Below the pieces are notes generated by a model. That model saw nothing but the letters and a program-made list of their open reading frames with translations, was not told the origin of the DNA and did not search any database. DNA of 64,000 bases from Siphonodentalium dalli (taxonomy: Eukaryota > Mollusca > Scaphopoda > Gadilida > Siphonodentaliidae): the NCBI GenBank assembly GCA_032622095.1, contig CP136066.1, positions 110,689,319 through 110,753,318 of the forward strand, read 5' to 3'. Below are positions 32,573 to 43,984 of the stretch, in pieces; positions within the stretch are counted from its first letter, which is position 1; the number at the start of each line of letters is the position of its first letter. The position numbers and the translations under genes are program-made.

Positions 32573-32581
32573 CCCAAATCT

Positions 32582-32845
32582 GCAACGTAGTCAAGCGGTT
32601 ATTCGAGGCCAGATCACAGCTAAACTAGACACATTACGTGTGTTGAATCACGTATGATAACTCACTCTACCGATCAAAATATACGCAATTAATGAATATA
32701 TATATATTATCACTATTATTCAATGTATGTAATGACAATATATTGTATGATGTCACATGATACACTGTTAATATTATTATACATGGCAACCTGTCCCTAT
32801 AATGGGGCGTCTTTTGCTGAATAAATCTATATATCTATCTATAAA
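32582..32845 (+). mobile_element. LINE 3 last codons and 3' UTR
   Basis: After the 9-bp duplication the LINE frame continues CNVVKRLFEARSQLN and stops at about 32636. The 3' UTR ends TTTTGCTGAATAAATCTATA with a short TATC tail at about 32820-32842. The AATAAA lies at 32818-32823. This closes the LINE that began at 21516. Confidence 0.75.
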
Positions 32846-33838
32846 GTTTTATTTCGAGTTCCGGGTTCCCATATTTTCATGAGTTATGCACCTTTGTTAT
32901 AATTTAGCATTAACATCGTAGCCGGATACGTACATGATAACAACTGAGAAGATACATTAATTCAAAGGACAGAAGTCTCTGTCACTTGGACATGTTTCTC
33001 AGCGATTGTTTTCCATGATCTGGAACATGCGTATTTTAGACATTGTTATGAATTATGAATTCATCAGTTGTGTAACGCACTGCTACAAATAATTTAAAAT
33101 TAAATTAAGTATATTTCTCGATAATCATATTCGGTGTTAGCCACTCTACCAGAAAGCACAATTACGCGGGGACAAATGTCCCACACCTGTTCGGGACGAT
33201 ACCAACATTGCTGGTGTCAATTTACCGAATAATCAAATGATGGAAATGAAGTTTCTCTTCAAATGGATGCGTGATTGACAGGTTTGTTCCCCAAACATAG
33301 TTGTTTAGGGTGGATACACACATGTATGCAATCTCTGTAAATATCGTGTATTTGGCGTTTTACATGGATCATACAGACCGTGTAATATGTGTCCGCTGAC
33401 ACCCCAATCATTATGGCTATGTTTGACCACAGTGAGCCGTTGACTCGGGCGAAGTCGTCAGGCCAGTTAAAATAACTGTTTTTAATTCATTGTCAGTCTT
33501 CTCTTGAATTTTCTACCAGTGATGGCCTCAGGATTTCCCCAACATGGGAGTCTATTTTATCCCGGAAGCTACCGGACTGACCACTGCATATTACCTCGAC
33601 GGGGGGGGGGCACATGTCTGTCGTGTCTGTTTACTGCGAGCGATTTATGCTATTCATATAATTATGAACATATTATTACAGCTTTAAATTTTTAAGGTAC
33701 AGAAGGTGGTGTTGCTATGTGTCTTCATTCGGGAAAAGTGGTTGTTTAGCTACGAGTTCCCAACTACGTTACCTTTCCTCTCTTGTGTTATACATGTATA
33801 CGCAAAATTTACAACTATGGAATATTTAAGTAAAATAT
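32846..33838. other. Last P450 intron, nothing recognised
   Basis: AT-rich intron, with a poly(G) run near 33601. No exon or repeat recognised. Confidence 0.5.
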
Positions 33839-34175
33839 TGCAACATATCCTCTCTGAAATACGCACATAATCGTGCTATAATGTGAAATAGGTACAAAAT
33901 ATGATTATTTTAATTTTGAAATAAGCAGATAATGGACTCTCACCCGTTATTTCGTTTTATGGCGCGGGCCACAGTGAAAACACCTGTTAAAGAGCATACA
34001 CCTAAAAAGACGTTGGCTTATTTGTCTCATTGTCCGCATATAATCTGCTTAGAATCGCCTCATTGTGAGTCGATGTGACTCAAATGTTCTCATTTTCATC
34101 AAAATGAGGCGATTCTAAGCAGATTATCTACCTAAACAAGTTATATTATAAGCAGATAATGTGCTGGGTTTCTGG
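33839..34175 (-). repeat. ~340-bp repeat family, copy 1
   Basis: Starts CAACATATCCTC and contains GGCGCGGGCCACAGTGAAAA and AATCTGCTTAGAATCGCCTC. Within it, ATAATCTGCTTAGAATCGCC (34039) faces an inverted copy ending at 34128. Related copies: 53835-54186, 55597-55880, 56618-56961, 60128-60491. Confidence 0.75.
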
Positions 34176-34322
34176 AGAACAGACTGAACATTATATTGTT
34201 CATTCTTGCCGAGATAATCACGGCTGATACATTCAACTAAATCCCTTAGTTATTCGAAGCTTTCGATAACCAGCCCACTCCCCAATCGTGGATTATGGGC
34301 GAAAATGTTATAATTCAAGCCT

Positions 34323-34398
34323 GATGATCGGCGTAAGTACGCCGATTGTCGGCGTAACTACGCCGATGATCGGCGTAACTACGCTGATCTAGGCGTGG
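34323..34398. repeat. Three short palindromes, ~20-bp spacing
   Basis: CGGCGTAAGTACGCCG, CGGCGTAACTACGCCG and CGGCGTAACTACGCTG in a row, ending near GGCGTGG. Each is a perfect or near-perfect palindrome. Confidence 0.85.
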
Positions 34399-34963
34399 AA
34401 TTCACGTTTGTATGTGGCGGCTCCATGCTTCCGTAAAATGGTAATTGCTGGAAACAACCAGGCATATAATTTTGTTTCATATTATTCTGATTTATTTACA
34501 CATTTTTGGGGTGAGTCCCAAAAAGTTGGTCTGGAAAAAATCTAATTCTTTGGACCCTGTGTCTGTAAATTTTGTCACGACCCCCCCCCCCCCCATGTTT
34601 GTCATAACGTGTCGGTTATATCTGCATAACTTTAAGGGAAACTAGAGTAATTTCTTGAATATATGGAAATACGTTACATATCATGCATGTTGTGTTATTT
34701 TATATGTTCCGTGTAATTGTGACTGGAACAAACAATCCACAGAACGTGTGGTTATTTTTAGAACATTTCATTTTTATCTAAAATATATCTTGTATAAACA
34801 CTTGTAAGCGGATTGTGTGCTACTCGTCTCGTGTTTCATGTGTGTTATTTGGTAATTAGACCTGAAACGTGTCTTCAAATGGATTTTCAAAGAATTTTTT
34901 TTTTGTAAAATGTCACCAATAGAATTCCACGAATTAACCAACCAATAACTTCGTCTGTTACAG

Positions 34964-35148
34964 GTCGTCGTATGTGTTTGGGAGATTCGATGGCGAAAAC
35001 TGAGCTCTTCCTATACTTCGCAACATTGGTCCAGAAATTCGAATTCAAGAAGGAATCGCCAGACGTCCATCCTTGTTTTGACCCAGTCCTTGCGTTCACG
35101 TACCATCCAAAGGCGTATAGATTTGTTTGTGTTCCACGGAAAGAATAG
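34964..35148 (+). CDS. Cytochrome P450 (CYP2 clan), last exon (haem Cys)
   Basis: Encodes the haem-binding loop and C-terminus: (G)RRMCLGDSMAKTELFLYFAT, LVQKFEFKKESPDVHPCFDP, VLAFTYHPKAYRFVCVPRKE, stop TAG at 35146-35148. With AFSMG from exon E it makes FSMGRRMCLG, fitting the signature F-x-x-G-x-R-x-C-x-G. The axial Cys codon is 34975-34977, and MAKTELFLYFATLVQKFEF is helix L. Acceptor TCTGTTACAG; GT completes the split Gly codon. The six exons total 931 nt and 310 residues. The C-terminus length is typical. No damage, so the gene is probably functional despite a 14-kb last intron. Confidence 0.95.
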
Positions 35149-35319
35149 TGATATATGGGTCGAATGAACATTATTATCAATATATCCGTGTATATTCATC
35201 AGATTATATAAAACATTCACTCATATTGTAAATGTTCCTCTATATGCTGAGTCCTAAACACAACATACCGATCTTCGATGCGCTACAAAACTACCTACTC
35301 GTATCTAAAAGATCTAAAT

Positions 35320-35325
35320 AATAAA
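35320..35325 (+). terminator. Poly(A) signal candidate of the P450 gene
   Basis: AATAAA about 170 nt after the stop codon, followed by an A-rich run. It is the first clean AATAAA on this strand after the last exon. Confidence 0.6.
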
Positions 35326-35329
35326 CAAA

Positions 35330-37249
35330 CAAAAACTGCGTAGATGTACATTACATGAACATAATGCATGAATAAGATTGTTGTTCTTTACCAGTATGTG
35401 ACCACCGGATATCAATATTTCGTGTAGTTATCAATCTATCTTATATACCTCCTTCCGAATTACGTAGACGGAATTTTGACTAATTTGGTACCAAATTGTG
35501 AATCTTTAAGATTATTTATCAGGGATGTGCTCAGATGCCCTCCATTTGGTGAGTCCATCTTTGAATATCCAACTGTATCCCCCTCCCCGAATCAAGCCAA
35601 ACTACGTGTTTCGCGAAATTCTATTTGCAACCCACCCCACACCCATCCTTGGGTTGGAACTATCCAACTGGTACATCAAGCTTGCCAAATGTTCAAAATT
35701 TCCAACCTGACACCCCCTGATGCTGGAAAGTTTCAGGAAACATGTTTGGACCAAAGAAGAATCATCTGCTGCTGTTGGTCACTAATAGAGCTTTCCACAC
35801 ATACTCACCACTGTGAGAAGCTTTCGGTTGCTTGGAGACAAGGTATCTGCGGATATAGTTTCAGCGCTTGTTCTTGTGTTATAACTAGCTGAAACAGCCT
35901 CAAAGATGAAACCGCCTCAGTATGCATTGCTTACATATTAATATTTTAAACAATTTGATTAAAACAAATTGATTTAATTTTTTTTAAATTGATCATTTGA
36001 ATGTTTTTAGATTGAACTCCTTGCTCAATTTCAATCTATTTTTTTAATTAAACAAAAAAATTATTTTATTTCTGAATGTTTTTGGATTGAAATACTTGCT
36101 AAATTTAACATTTAAATTGTAATTAAAAAACATATTTATAATTAAAAAACAACAAAAGTCGTTATAGCATCCACCAGGGTAACACAATTTGGTTGAAATC
36201 AGTCCAGGGGTCTGGGTGAAAAATCGCGAACAGACAGATCTACTCTTTTATAGATATAGCTACACCGGAGAACATATATTCTTTTCGCCTATAATTGTGA
36301 AAATTGTGACAAGTTTTATGCAAAATGAAAACAAATGCTATAACCATCAACATCATATCATACATAGCTCAAATAGAAATTTCAGAACAATGTGACTTGA
36401 CAGCAAAACAGTTGTTTGAATATATCCAATTTAACAATTAATGTATGCATGGATATCCAGAGTAAGGTGAACAAAGATGGCATCAGCATTTGCCATGTAG
36501 GAAAAGACCGACCGAGTCGCAGATTGGTTCGAAAATATCTGCTAATAACTATTTGACAGCTGTGGAAAGGTCTGTTCATTTATGTCATTTCTTTTATTTC
36601 TCATTTCCTTAAAGGCATTGAGAGAGAGAGAGAGAGAGAAGAGAGAGAAGAGAGAGAGAGAGACCTCATATGAATCTATATATCTCCCAGTTGAATGGTG
36701 ATATCCACTATTCAAAACATAATTTCGTAAAGCGAAATGTTCCCTCAATGGGACAGCGACCATAGCTTGCTCTCATCCCGATAAATATAATGGAAATTCC
36801 GGCCCATTTCCGATTTTATCACAAACTAGCAGGGTTATCCGGCGTTACTCAGGTTAAAGTGGGGTGATGCCATCTGCCGTGTAGTGTGGACATGCATGTG
36901 GTGGGAATAGAGAATAGTCTTGATCAATATGTTTTAAAGAAATGCCCTGTTTCTCCTCTGTCCATGGTGTTGCGGTGGCCAATTATTCTCAGTTTAAAAT
37001 AAAAGTTGCTATATATATCAGCTACAGCATGTAACCAACACAGAACGAGGCTTTATGTTGTTTATGTTAGGCTATGAGTCTGTTCTAAAAATGAAAGAAA
37101 TTCTCAATTGTGTTATAATACATTTCCCAGTCTAACATGCCATCCTCTAACGAATCAAGGTCCCTCATTTTGCAAGAATATATGCATCTCTTAAATATAA
37201 TGAATGTTTTCTTCTATGTATATGTTTTGCGAACTCACTGTGTGAATGT
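35330..37249. other. 3' flank of P450, low-complexity
   Basis: No gene recognised. Contains two copies of a GAATGTTTTT(A/G)GATTGAA unit (about 36000 and 36075), and a (GA)n run at 36619-36662. The open frame 35476-35892 has no recognisable domain. Confidence 0.5.
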
Positions 37250-37360
37250 CCTGATTCCCGTCCCCATACAAATGACAGTTGAGAAGATGTAATTGTTTAA
37301 GTGACTTAATTATGTCACCACATGTCGAGGCTGTGAAATGTGAACGCCAAAAACTCCTTA
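37250..37360 (+). repeat. Dispersed repeat, copy of 225-335
   Basis: GTCCCCATACAAATGACAGT, GAGAAGATG and GTGAACGCCAAAAACTCC match the repeat near the window start at about 75% by eye. Confidence 0.5.
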
Positions 37361-37479
37361 TAGAACGAATTATATGGATATGACTTCATACAACTTTTGT
37401 TGATATTGGCGACTAAAAAATCTCATCATTTTATTGTTACATTTTATCTCTCACCCAAGCGACCCCCATTTAAATCACA

Positions 37480-38190
37480 CATATCATGGGGAAGGATATG
37501 CATCAATTTGGTGGAAATGGACATGTAAATATATGTTGGTGCCCTCTGTGCACTCCTGAGGAATCTAATAGTGCGGTTTATATATGTCAAAAGTGGCGCC
37601 CTTTGAGTAAGGGGAGAGGGGCACCAAAATTGATAAAACGTTTTAGCGCCGATTTCCATCAAATTGATACACATTATTCTCCATGATACTAGAAATATAA
37701 TCGTGTTATGTAAAGACGCCAAATTGGTGCCGTTTGGATGAAAGATGGAGGGGGCACTTAATTTTGATAAGAATGTATTTAGTCGCCGATTATCACCAAA
37801 CTTATACATTATAATCTTCAGGAGCGTAATGGTGTGTCTTAAAGCTGTCATAAGTGGCGTGTGATTTAAATATGTCAAAAGTGGCATTTAAAGATGGCAA
37901 AAGTGGTGCCATTAATTTTGAGTCAGGGGTGCAATGAAGGGGAGAGGGACACCAAAATTGATCAAACTATTTTCAGCGCTGATTTCCACCAGATGGATAT
38001 AAATTATTGTCCATCAAACTTAAACATAATCATCTCCATAATATCAGGAGTCTAATCGTCCATGTGGTTAAAATACGCCAAATTGGCGACGTTTGTTTAA
38101 AAGATGGGGGCGCTATGTTTGATACGAATTTGTTTGTCGCCGATTTCCACCAATTTTATATATATTCATCTTCATAATTAGTAGAGATGT
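37480..38190. repeat. Degenerate ~180-bp tandem repeats
   Basis: Recurrent blocks such as CGCCGATTTCCA(T/C)CA, ACGCCAAATTGG and GGGGAGAGGG(G/A)CACCAAAATTG occur two to four times at roughly 170-190-bp spacing. Old tandem array; open frames across it are not genes. Confidence 0.5.
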
Positions 38191-38204
38191 CATAGTGGCA
38201 CCAC

Positions 38205-39200
38205 TTGAGTCAAGGACAGAGCGGGGAGTTCTGCCCAAATTTTCAATTTCACTGTTATTATGGGTGGGTAAATGATCTGACCAGCTCCTCTAGGGGGAGT
38301 TTTGCCCACATTTTCAATTTCACTTTTATTATGGGTGGGGTAAATGATCTGGCCAGCGCCTTTAGGGGGAGTTCAGCCCAAATTTTCAATTTCACTGTTA
38401 TGGTTGGGGTAAATGGTATGGCCAGCGCTTCTAGGGGGAGTTATGCCCAAATTTTCAATTTCACTGTTATGGGTGGGGGAAATGATCTGGCCAGTGCCTC
38501 TAGGGGGAGTTCTGCCCAAAATTTCAATTTCACTTTTATTATAGGTGGGGTAAATGATCTGACCAGCGCGTCTAGGGGAGTTCTGCCCCAATTTTCAATT
38601 TCACTTTTATTATGGGTGGGGTAAATGATTTGTCCAGCGCCTCTATGGGGAGTTCTGCCCAAATTTTCAATTTCATTGTTATTATGGGTGGGGTAAATGA
38701 TCTGGCCAGTGCCTCTAGGGGGAGTTCTGCCCAAATTTTCAATTTCACTGTTATTATGGGTGGGGTAAATGATCTGACCAGCGCCTCTAGGGGGAGTTCT
38801 GCCCAATTTTTCAATTTCACTTTTATTATGGGTGGGGTAAATGATTTGTCCAGCGCCTCTATGGGGAGTTCTGCCCAAATTTTCAATTTCATTGTTATTA
38901 TGGGCGGGATAAATTATCTGACCAGCGCCTCTAGGGGGAGTTCTGCCCAAATTTTCAATTTCACTGTTATTATGGGTGGGTAAATGTTTTGGCCAGCGCC
39001 TCTAAGGGGAGTTCTGCCAAAATTTTCGATTTCACTGTTATTATGGGTGGAGTCCATGATCTGGTCAGCGCCTCTAGGGAGGGTTATGCATAGATATTCA
39101 GTTTCACTGTTATTATGGTTAGGGTCAATTATCTTGCCAGTGCCTCTTAGATGTGTTCAATTTCACTGTTATTACGGGTGGAGTCAATGATCTGCCAACA
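38205..39200 (+). repeat. 72-bp minisatellite, ~13 copies
   Basis: Unit ATGATCTG(G/A)CCAGCGCC, TCTAGGGGGAGTTCTGCCCA, AATTTTCAATTTCACTG, TTATTATGGGTGGGGTAA. The period of 72 is divisible by three and the unit lacks stops in several frames, so 24-residue repeat peptides open on both strands (NDLASASRGSSAQIFNFTVI and GRTPPRGAGQIIYPTHNN). Copies vary mostly by single bases and 1-3-bp indels. No start or gene context supports translation. Confidence 0.92.
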
Positions 39201-39327
39201 TTTTTACACACCCCCACCCCGGATTTTTTTTTATTTTAGCATATCTTAAGCTTGTATGGGTTTAAGGGGGTAATGTTGAAAAGTTCCAATCCAGTGGGGG
39301 CAATGGAATTCTGCTAACCCGGTTTAG

Positions 39328-42300
39328 TTGGCATTTCAATGTGGACGCCCCCTAGCCACATCTATTGTGAACCCTGTTATATGGATAGCACTTAGAAATC
39401 AACAAAAGCGATGCTTCAAACCCATTCTGACCTATCTTAGCTATTTCTTGTTGATGTTACTTCTTATGGTAATTATCTGTGTTGATGTGCATCCTCATCC
39501 AGGACCTATAAGTAAAAATATTTCAATTGCATCTTTAAATGTCAGAGGACTTTGAAATCAAGTGCCTTTGGTAACAGCTGAACTAGCAAATTATGATATT
39601 ATTTCCATTACGGAAAGTCTCTTAAGTGATAAGGTAACTGATGATTTATTAGATATCCCAGGGTTCCACTCACCTCCCATTCGAATTGACATAATTGCTA
39701 ACAAAGGCGGTGGTATTGTTATTTATGTCAAAAAGGAACTTACATATAAATACTTAACAGATTTCGATAAACCTGGTCTAGAAGCAGTGTGGCTAGAAAT
39801 AAGATATTCAAATAAGATTTTCAATCTAGGTGTGTTTTACCGCCAACCAAATGCATTGAGTAGTTATTGGGATCTCATAGATAGTTCTATATCACTAGCA
39901 AGGGAAAATGGTGCACGTAAATGCATAATAGTTGGGGATTTTAATGCAGACTGTCTAAAAAAACATCCAAACATTAAGATGCTAGAAGTATCGTGTGGTC
40001 TAAAGCAATTTGTAAAAACAGCAACACGTGTTACTGATAAGTCAGCCACCTTAGTTGACTTGGTTCTCAGCTCAGAAAATATGATAAAAGATTGCTCTGT
40101 ATCGGTACCTTTCTGTAGTCATCATTGTGCTGCATTGGTGACTCTTAAAGAACCTAGTACACACCTTCCTTCTTTTAAAAGACGTATATATGATTACGCA
40201 CGTATGGATTTCGAAGGTATGAAGCTAGCATTTACTAGTGTAAACAGGGACACTATTTTTCTATCTAAATTTACTGATGTGGCTGAGAAAGTGGTTGCTT
40301 ATATCACGGAGACCACTGACAGATTTGTTCCAAATAAAGTTGTCACAGTAAAGAGTAATGATAAATCTTGGATCTGATGTGACTTAAAACGAAAAATGAA
40401 AAAACGGGATAGGGCCCACAAATTAGCCAAAAAAATAATGTGGATAGCTGGGGGAACTTCAGGATAGTAAACTCGAAATTAGAATATGACATGAAGTTAA
40501 ACATATCAGTTTCAACTGGAAATTTCAATAATAAACAATGGTGGAGGTTAGCAAATGATTTCATGAAAAGGACTCAAAATACGCATAGGAAGTTCCCACC
40601 ATTGATTGAATCCAATAATCTAATCAGTGATGCTTCTGATATAGCTAATATTCTAAATAACTATTTTGTTGAACAGGGTGCGTCTATTGATGACTCGCTT
40701 CATTTACCAGACTTACATTTTAACAGTAAATGTCTGGAAGAAATTGAAGTAACTGTTGAAGATGTCAATCAGATTCTAAATTCACTTGAAACTGGTAAAG
40801 CTTCTGGGCATGATAACGTGAGTAATAGGGTATTGAAAACTTTCTTTTGTATTGGCAGAACCTCTAACTAGACTATTTAATGTTCTTCTTGAAGAATCAC
40901 ATTTCCCACAAATATGGAAGCATGCTAATGTAACTCCTATACATAAGGTTCTGTAAATGAAAAAGGTAATTATAGGCCAGTATCTCTCACTAGTACACTT
41001 AGTAAAGTGTTTGAGAAGGTGGTGTTTAAATATGTGTATGAATTTACTTCTTCGCACTGCCTGGTAACTCTATATCAGTCAGGTTTTACACATGGCGGTA
41101 GTACAATATACCAACTTCTCGACATTGGCTACTTCATACAATAAACTTTAAACGATAGGTCATCCGTCAGATTGTATTCTGTGATATAAGCAAGGCATTT
41201 GACAGAGTTTGGCACAAAGGTCTTATACATAAATTAAATGCAATAGGTATCCGAAGTAAATTTATGTCATGGTTTGTTAAATATCTTAAATAATAGAACT
41301 CAGTCCACAGTAATTAATGGACAAATTTCTAAGAATAGTACTATACATGCTGGTGTACCCCAAGGATCAGTACTAGGCCCCCTCCTATTAAATATCTACA
41401 TCAACAATATAGTGTCGGGTATAGAATCTAACATTAGACTTTATGCAGACGATACCTGCCTATTTCTGCCTGTAGACATTGAACTTATGGCTGCTGAGAT
41501 TCTAAATAGGGACCTTCTCCGCATTGGAGACTGGGCAAAGAAATGGCAAGTTAATTTTAGCCCTGTCAAAACAAAAACCTTGACAATCGGAGTGGATGGT
41601 AACCATGTTAATCCAGTATTGGTCTTATGTGATCAACCAGTACAATAAGTAGATGAACACAAACATCTGGGTCTCACTTTTAGTAGGAGTGGAAATTTGG
41701 ACATCCATATTGACACTATTGTCAATAAGGTTGCACCTATGATAAACATTTATAGAAGTTTTAAATATCGCCTATCGAGATCGGCCTTACTGAACATATA
41801 CAGGTCTTTCATATTACCTCTATTTGATTATGCAGACTCAGTTTGTGGCAATTACTCTTTGACAAAATGTACTCAGTTGGAAAATTTACACCTTGGTGGG
41901 CTTCGCACAATATGTGGTGCAGTTAGAAGTATCAGTCATAATCTAATATACAATGAAACTGGTTTTGCTCCCTTAAGTTTAAGACGAGAACGTAGAAAAA
42001 CCATTATGATGTTTAAACTTGTGAATAGGCTTTGTCCACAGTATCTCTATCTGAAGATTCCAAGACTTGTCTCTGATACATGCAATTACTCTTTTCGAGT
42101 GGATAAATTAATTGAATTCGAATGGAATCTGAAAAGTTTCTATAGCTCATTCTTTCCTTCTGGTGTGGGACTGTGGAACAATGTGTACACTGATATACTA
42201 AATACAAATTCTCTATCTAAATTAAAATTTGACCCGACTAGAATCAGTGTAGTGGTGCCCAAAGTCTATTATGAAGGGAGCAGATGTAACCAAATAATAC

Positions 42301-42480
42301 ATGCTAAATTGCGCTTAGGCTGTAGTGATCTGAATGCTCATAAGTATGAAAGGTTTCTAATTGATTATCCAAGCTGTAGTTGTGGTTATGCTTATGCGGA
42401 TCCTGAGCACTACTGAGTCTTTTGCCCATTATTTTATAGACAACGTGAATCCGTAGTATTAAAGGCACGTGAGGTCTTAG
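39328..42480 (+). pseudogene. Decayed CR1/L2/Jockey-type LINE (LINE 4)
   Basis: Near full-length ORF2 with about seven lesions. A hydrophobic leader and 2A-like CVDVHPHPGP (39478-39507) precede the APE endonuclease (SIASLNVRGL, stop, NQVPLVTAELANYDIISITE; GGGIVIYVKKEL; LGVFYRQP; IIVGDFNADC). The RT follows in pieces: LNSLETGKASGHDNVSNRVL; NYRPVSLTSTLSKVFEKVV; CDISKAFDRVWHKGLIHKL; HAGVPQGSVLGPLLLNIYIN; LYADDTCLF (41442-41453); HKHLGLTF. The C-terminal frame 41697-42416 runs to CSCGYAYADPEHY. Stops at 39553 and 40375, frameshifts near 40430, 40850 and 41150-41260, and TAA at about 41646 make it dead. Confidence 0.88.
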
Positions 42481-42559
42481 TTGTCGAAAATATTCATATT
42501 TGTTCCAATCACCGTAAACAGAAAAACATTAAAACGCATACAGTTTCGTTCATATATAC

Positions 42560-42745
42560 CATGACCATCGCGTAAACAGCATGTTATCATAAAGATTTAC
42601 TATATGTTACATAAGCAAGAGCCTGATTGTGTTACAGAAGACAGCACAATGCTGCTGGCTAATCACATACAAATGGCATAAACGCTCTTTATTCGTTCCA
42701 TATCAGGAATTCACCAACAAAGAACGCTCTTTATGTTTACCATCA
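42560..42745 (-). repeat. Repeat with AAAGAGCG doublet, inverted
   Basis: CGCTCTTT words at 42683 and 42725, 42 bp apart, with CCATATCAGGAAT between. Upstream GCGTAAACAGCATGTTATC resembles 3960-4380 read in reverse. Confidence 0.6.
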
Positions 42746-43173
42746 TAATATAAACAAACACCAGAAAGTACTAATAGGGAATGCTCCAGACGGGAGACCA
42801 ACCACCCACCCATAACAAATAATATAAACACACAATGTAAACATCCGCTAGCACATGCGCAACATGAGACCTGACATGATATTTTACTACGAATGCAATG
42901 ATAACGCCTATGAGTATAGTACAGTTGCAATCAAAATAATACAAACAATTACCAGATATATATCTTCGTTTAGGCCATGTTTATAGTCACAGTTGGCAGG
43001 GGGGTTTTAATTGTGTGATATATTACATATGTTGAAAACTGGTTCACTTGGGACCTATACTTATGACTTGGGCACATATAACTCATTAGAAGCGATTTTG
43101 GGCTCAGTGTAGCCTAAGGCAACTATATGGGTTTTTTTAAATATTAAAATTAGTATCATTCATTTAACTCCAA
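42746..43173. other. No feature recognised
   Basis: AT-rich spacer between the LINE 4 flank and the palindromic element. Confidence 0.5.
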
Positions 43174-43972
43174 TTTGTATGGGAGGCCAAATTCACATTT
43201 AATAATTAATTGCGCTTAAGCTCCAGTAATTACACACCATTTTTTTGGACAGGGATGCTGATAATATGAAAATAGGGTTTTTTCCCCCTGATTTAAGTCA
43301 ATAAGTAAACCACACAGTAATGCTCTAATTAATCGACTCCTTAACCACAGCAGAATTATGGATAACTTTTCAGGATTTAGTTGGAAATATGGCTTGTTGC
43401 CATTCATCGGAAAGCTCTCGAGAGCTTTTCGATGAATGGCAACGAGCCATATTTCCGACTAAATCCTGAAAAGTTACCCATAATTCTGCTGTGGTTAAGA
43501 AGTCGATTAAATAGAGCATTACTGTATGAGGTAAGAAAGCCCTCATGCAGTGACACCGCATGCATGTATAGGATATTACCATAGTAAAGGCTAAAATCTG
43601 TGCAAAAATACATTAAAAACATCAAACAAAACATTACTAGAGTTCCGGGAAGGCGACATCAATTCTTTGGATAGAGGGATGCTGATAATATGTAATTAGG
43701 GGATTCTCCTTGTTGAACACATACTCACAGTTTGACTGTTGAGTACAGGTCAAAATTAGCCCAATGCTCATCTTGTGTTGCTAGGTGATACACCAAGTCA
43801 TGCTAATAGTTTATGGTAGGTTAGATAGTAGTCACAATTACGCTTAAGCGCAACTAATTGCGCTTAAGCGTAAATGCCCTATTTGCGCTTAAGCACAATA
43901 TGTGGTATTTGCGCTTAAGCGCAATTCATTATTAAATGTGAATTTGGCCTCCCATAAATTTGGGCACTGTAC
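43174..43972. mobile_element. 0.8-kb element with ~48-bp inverted ends
   Basis: The ends share TGGGAGGCCAAATTCACATT and TAATAATTAATTGCGCTTAA, and the inverse at 43917-43972. Near the right end there are four copies of TTGCGCTTAAGCGCAA-type palindromes (43840-43925). The centre is a separate 210-bp palindrome. No ORF that is not an artefact of the palindrome. Confidence 0.75.
43314..43526. repeat. ~210-bp loopless palindrome
   Basis: Arms 43314-43419 and 43420-43526 meet at AGCTCTCGAGAGCT with no spacer. About 95% complementary by eye (for example GGATTTAGTTGGAAATATGG against its partner). Both strands encode the same chance peptide as a result. Confidence 0.92.
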
Positions 43973-43984
43973 ATAACCTATTCA

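Noticed and set aside
35476-35892. 138-codon frame downstream of the P450 as a second gene
   Set aside because: No recognisable domain, no splice or polyadenylation context and poor composition.
43381-43584. Similar peptides on both strands around 43.2-43.6 kb
   Set aside because: Direct consequence of the 210-bp palindrome.
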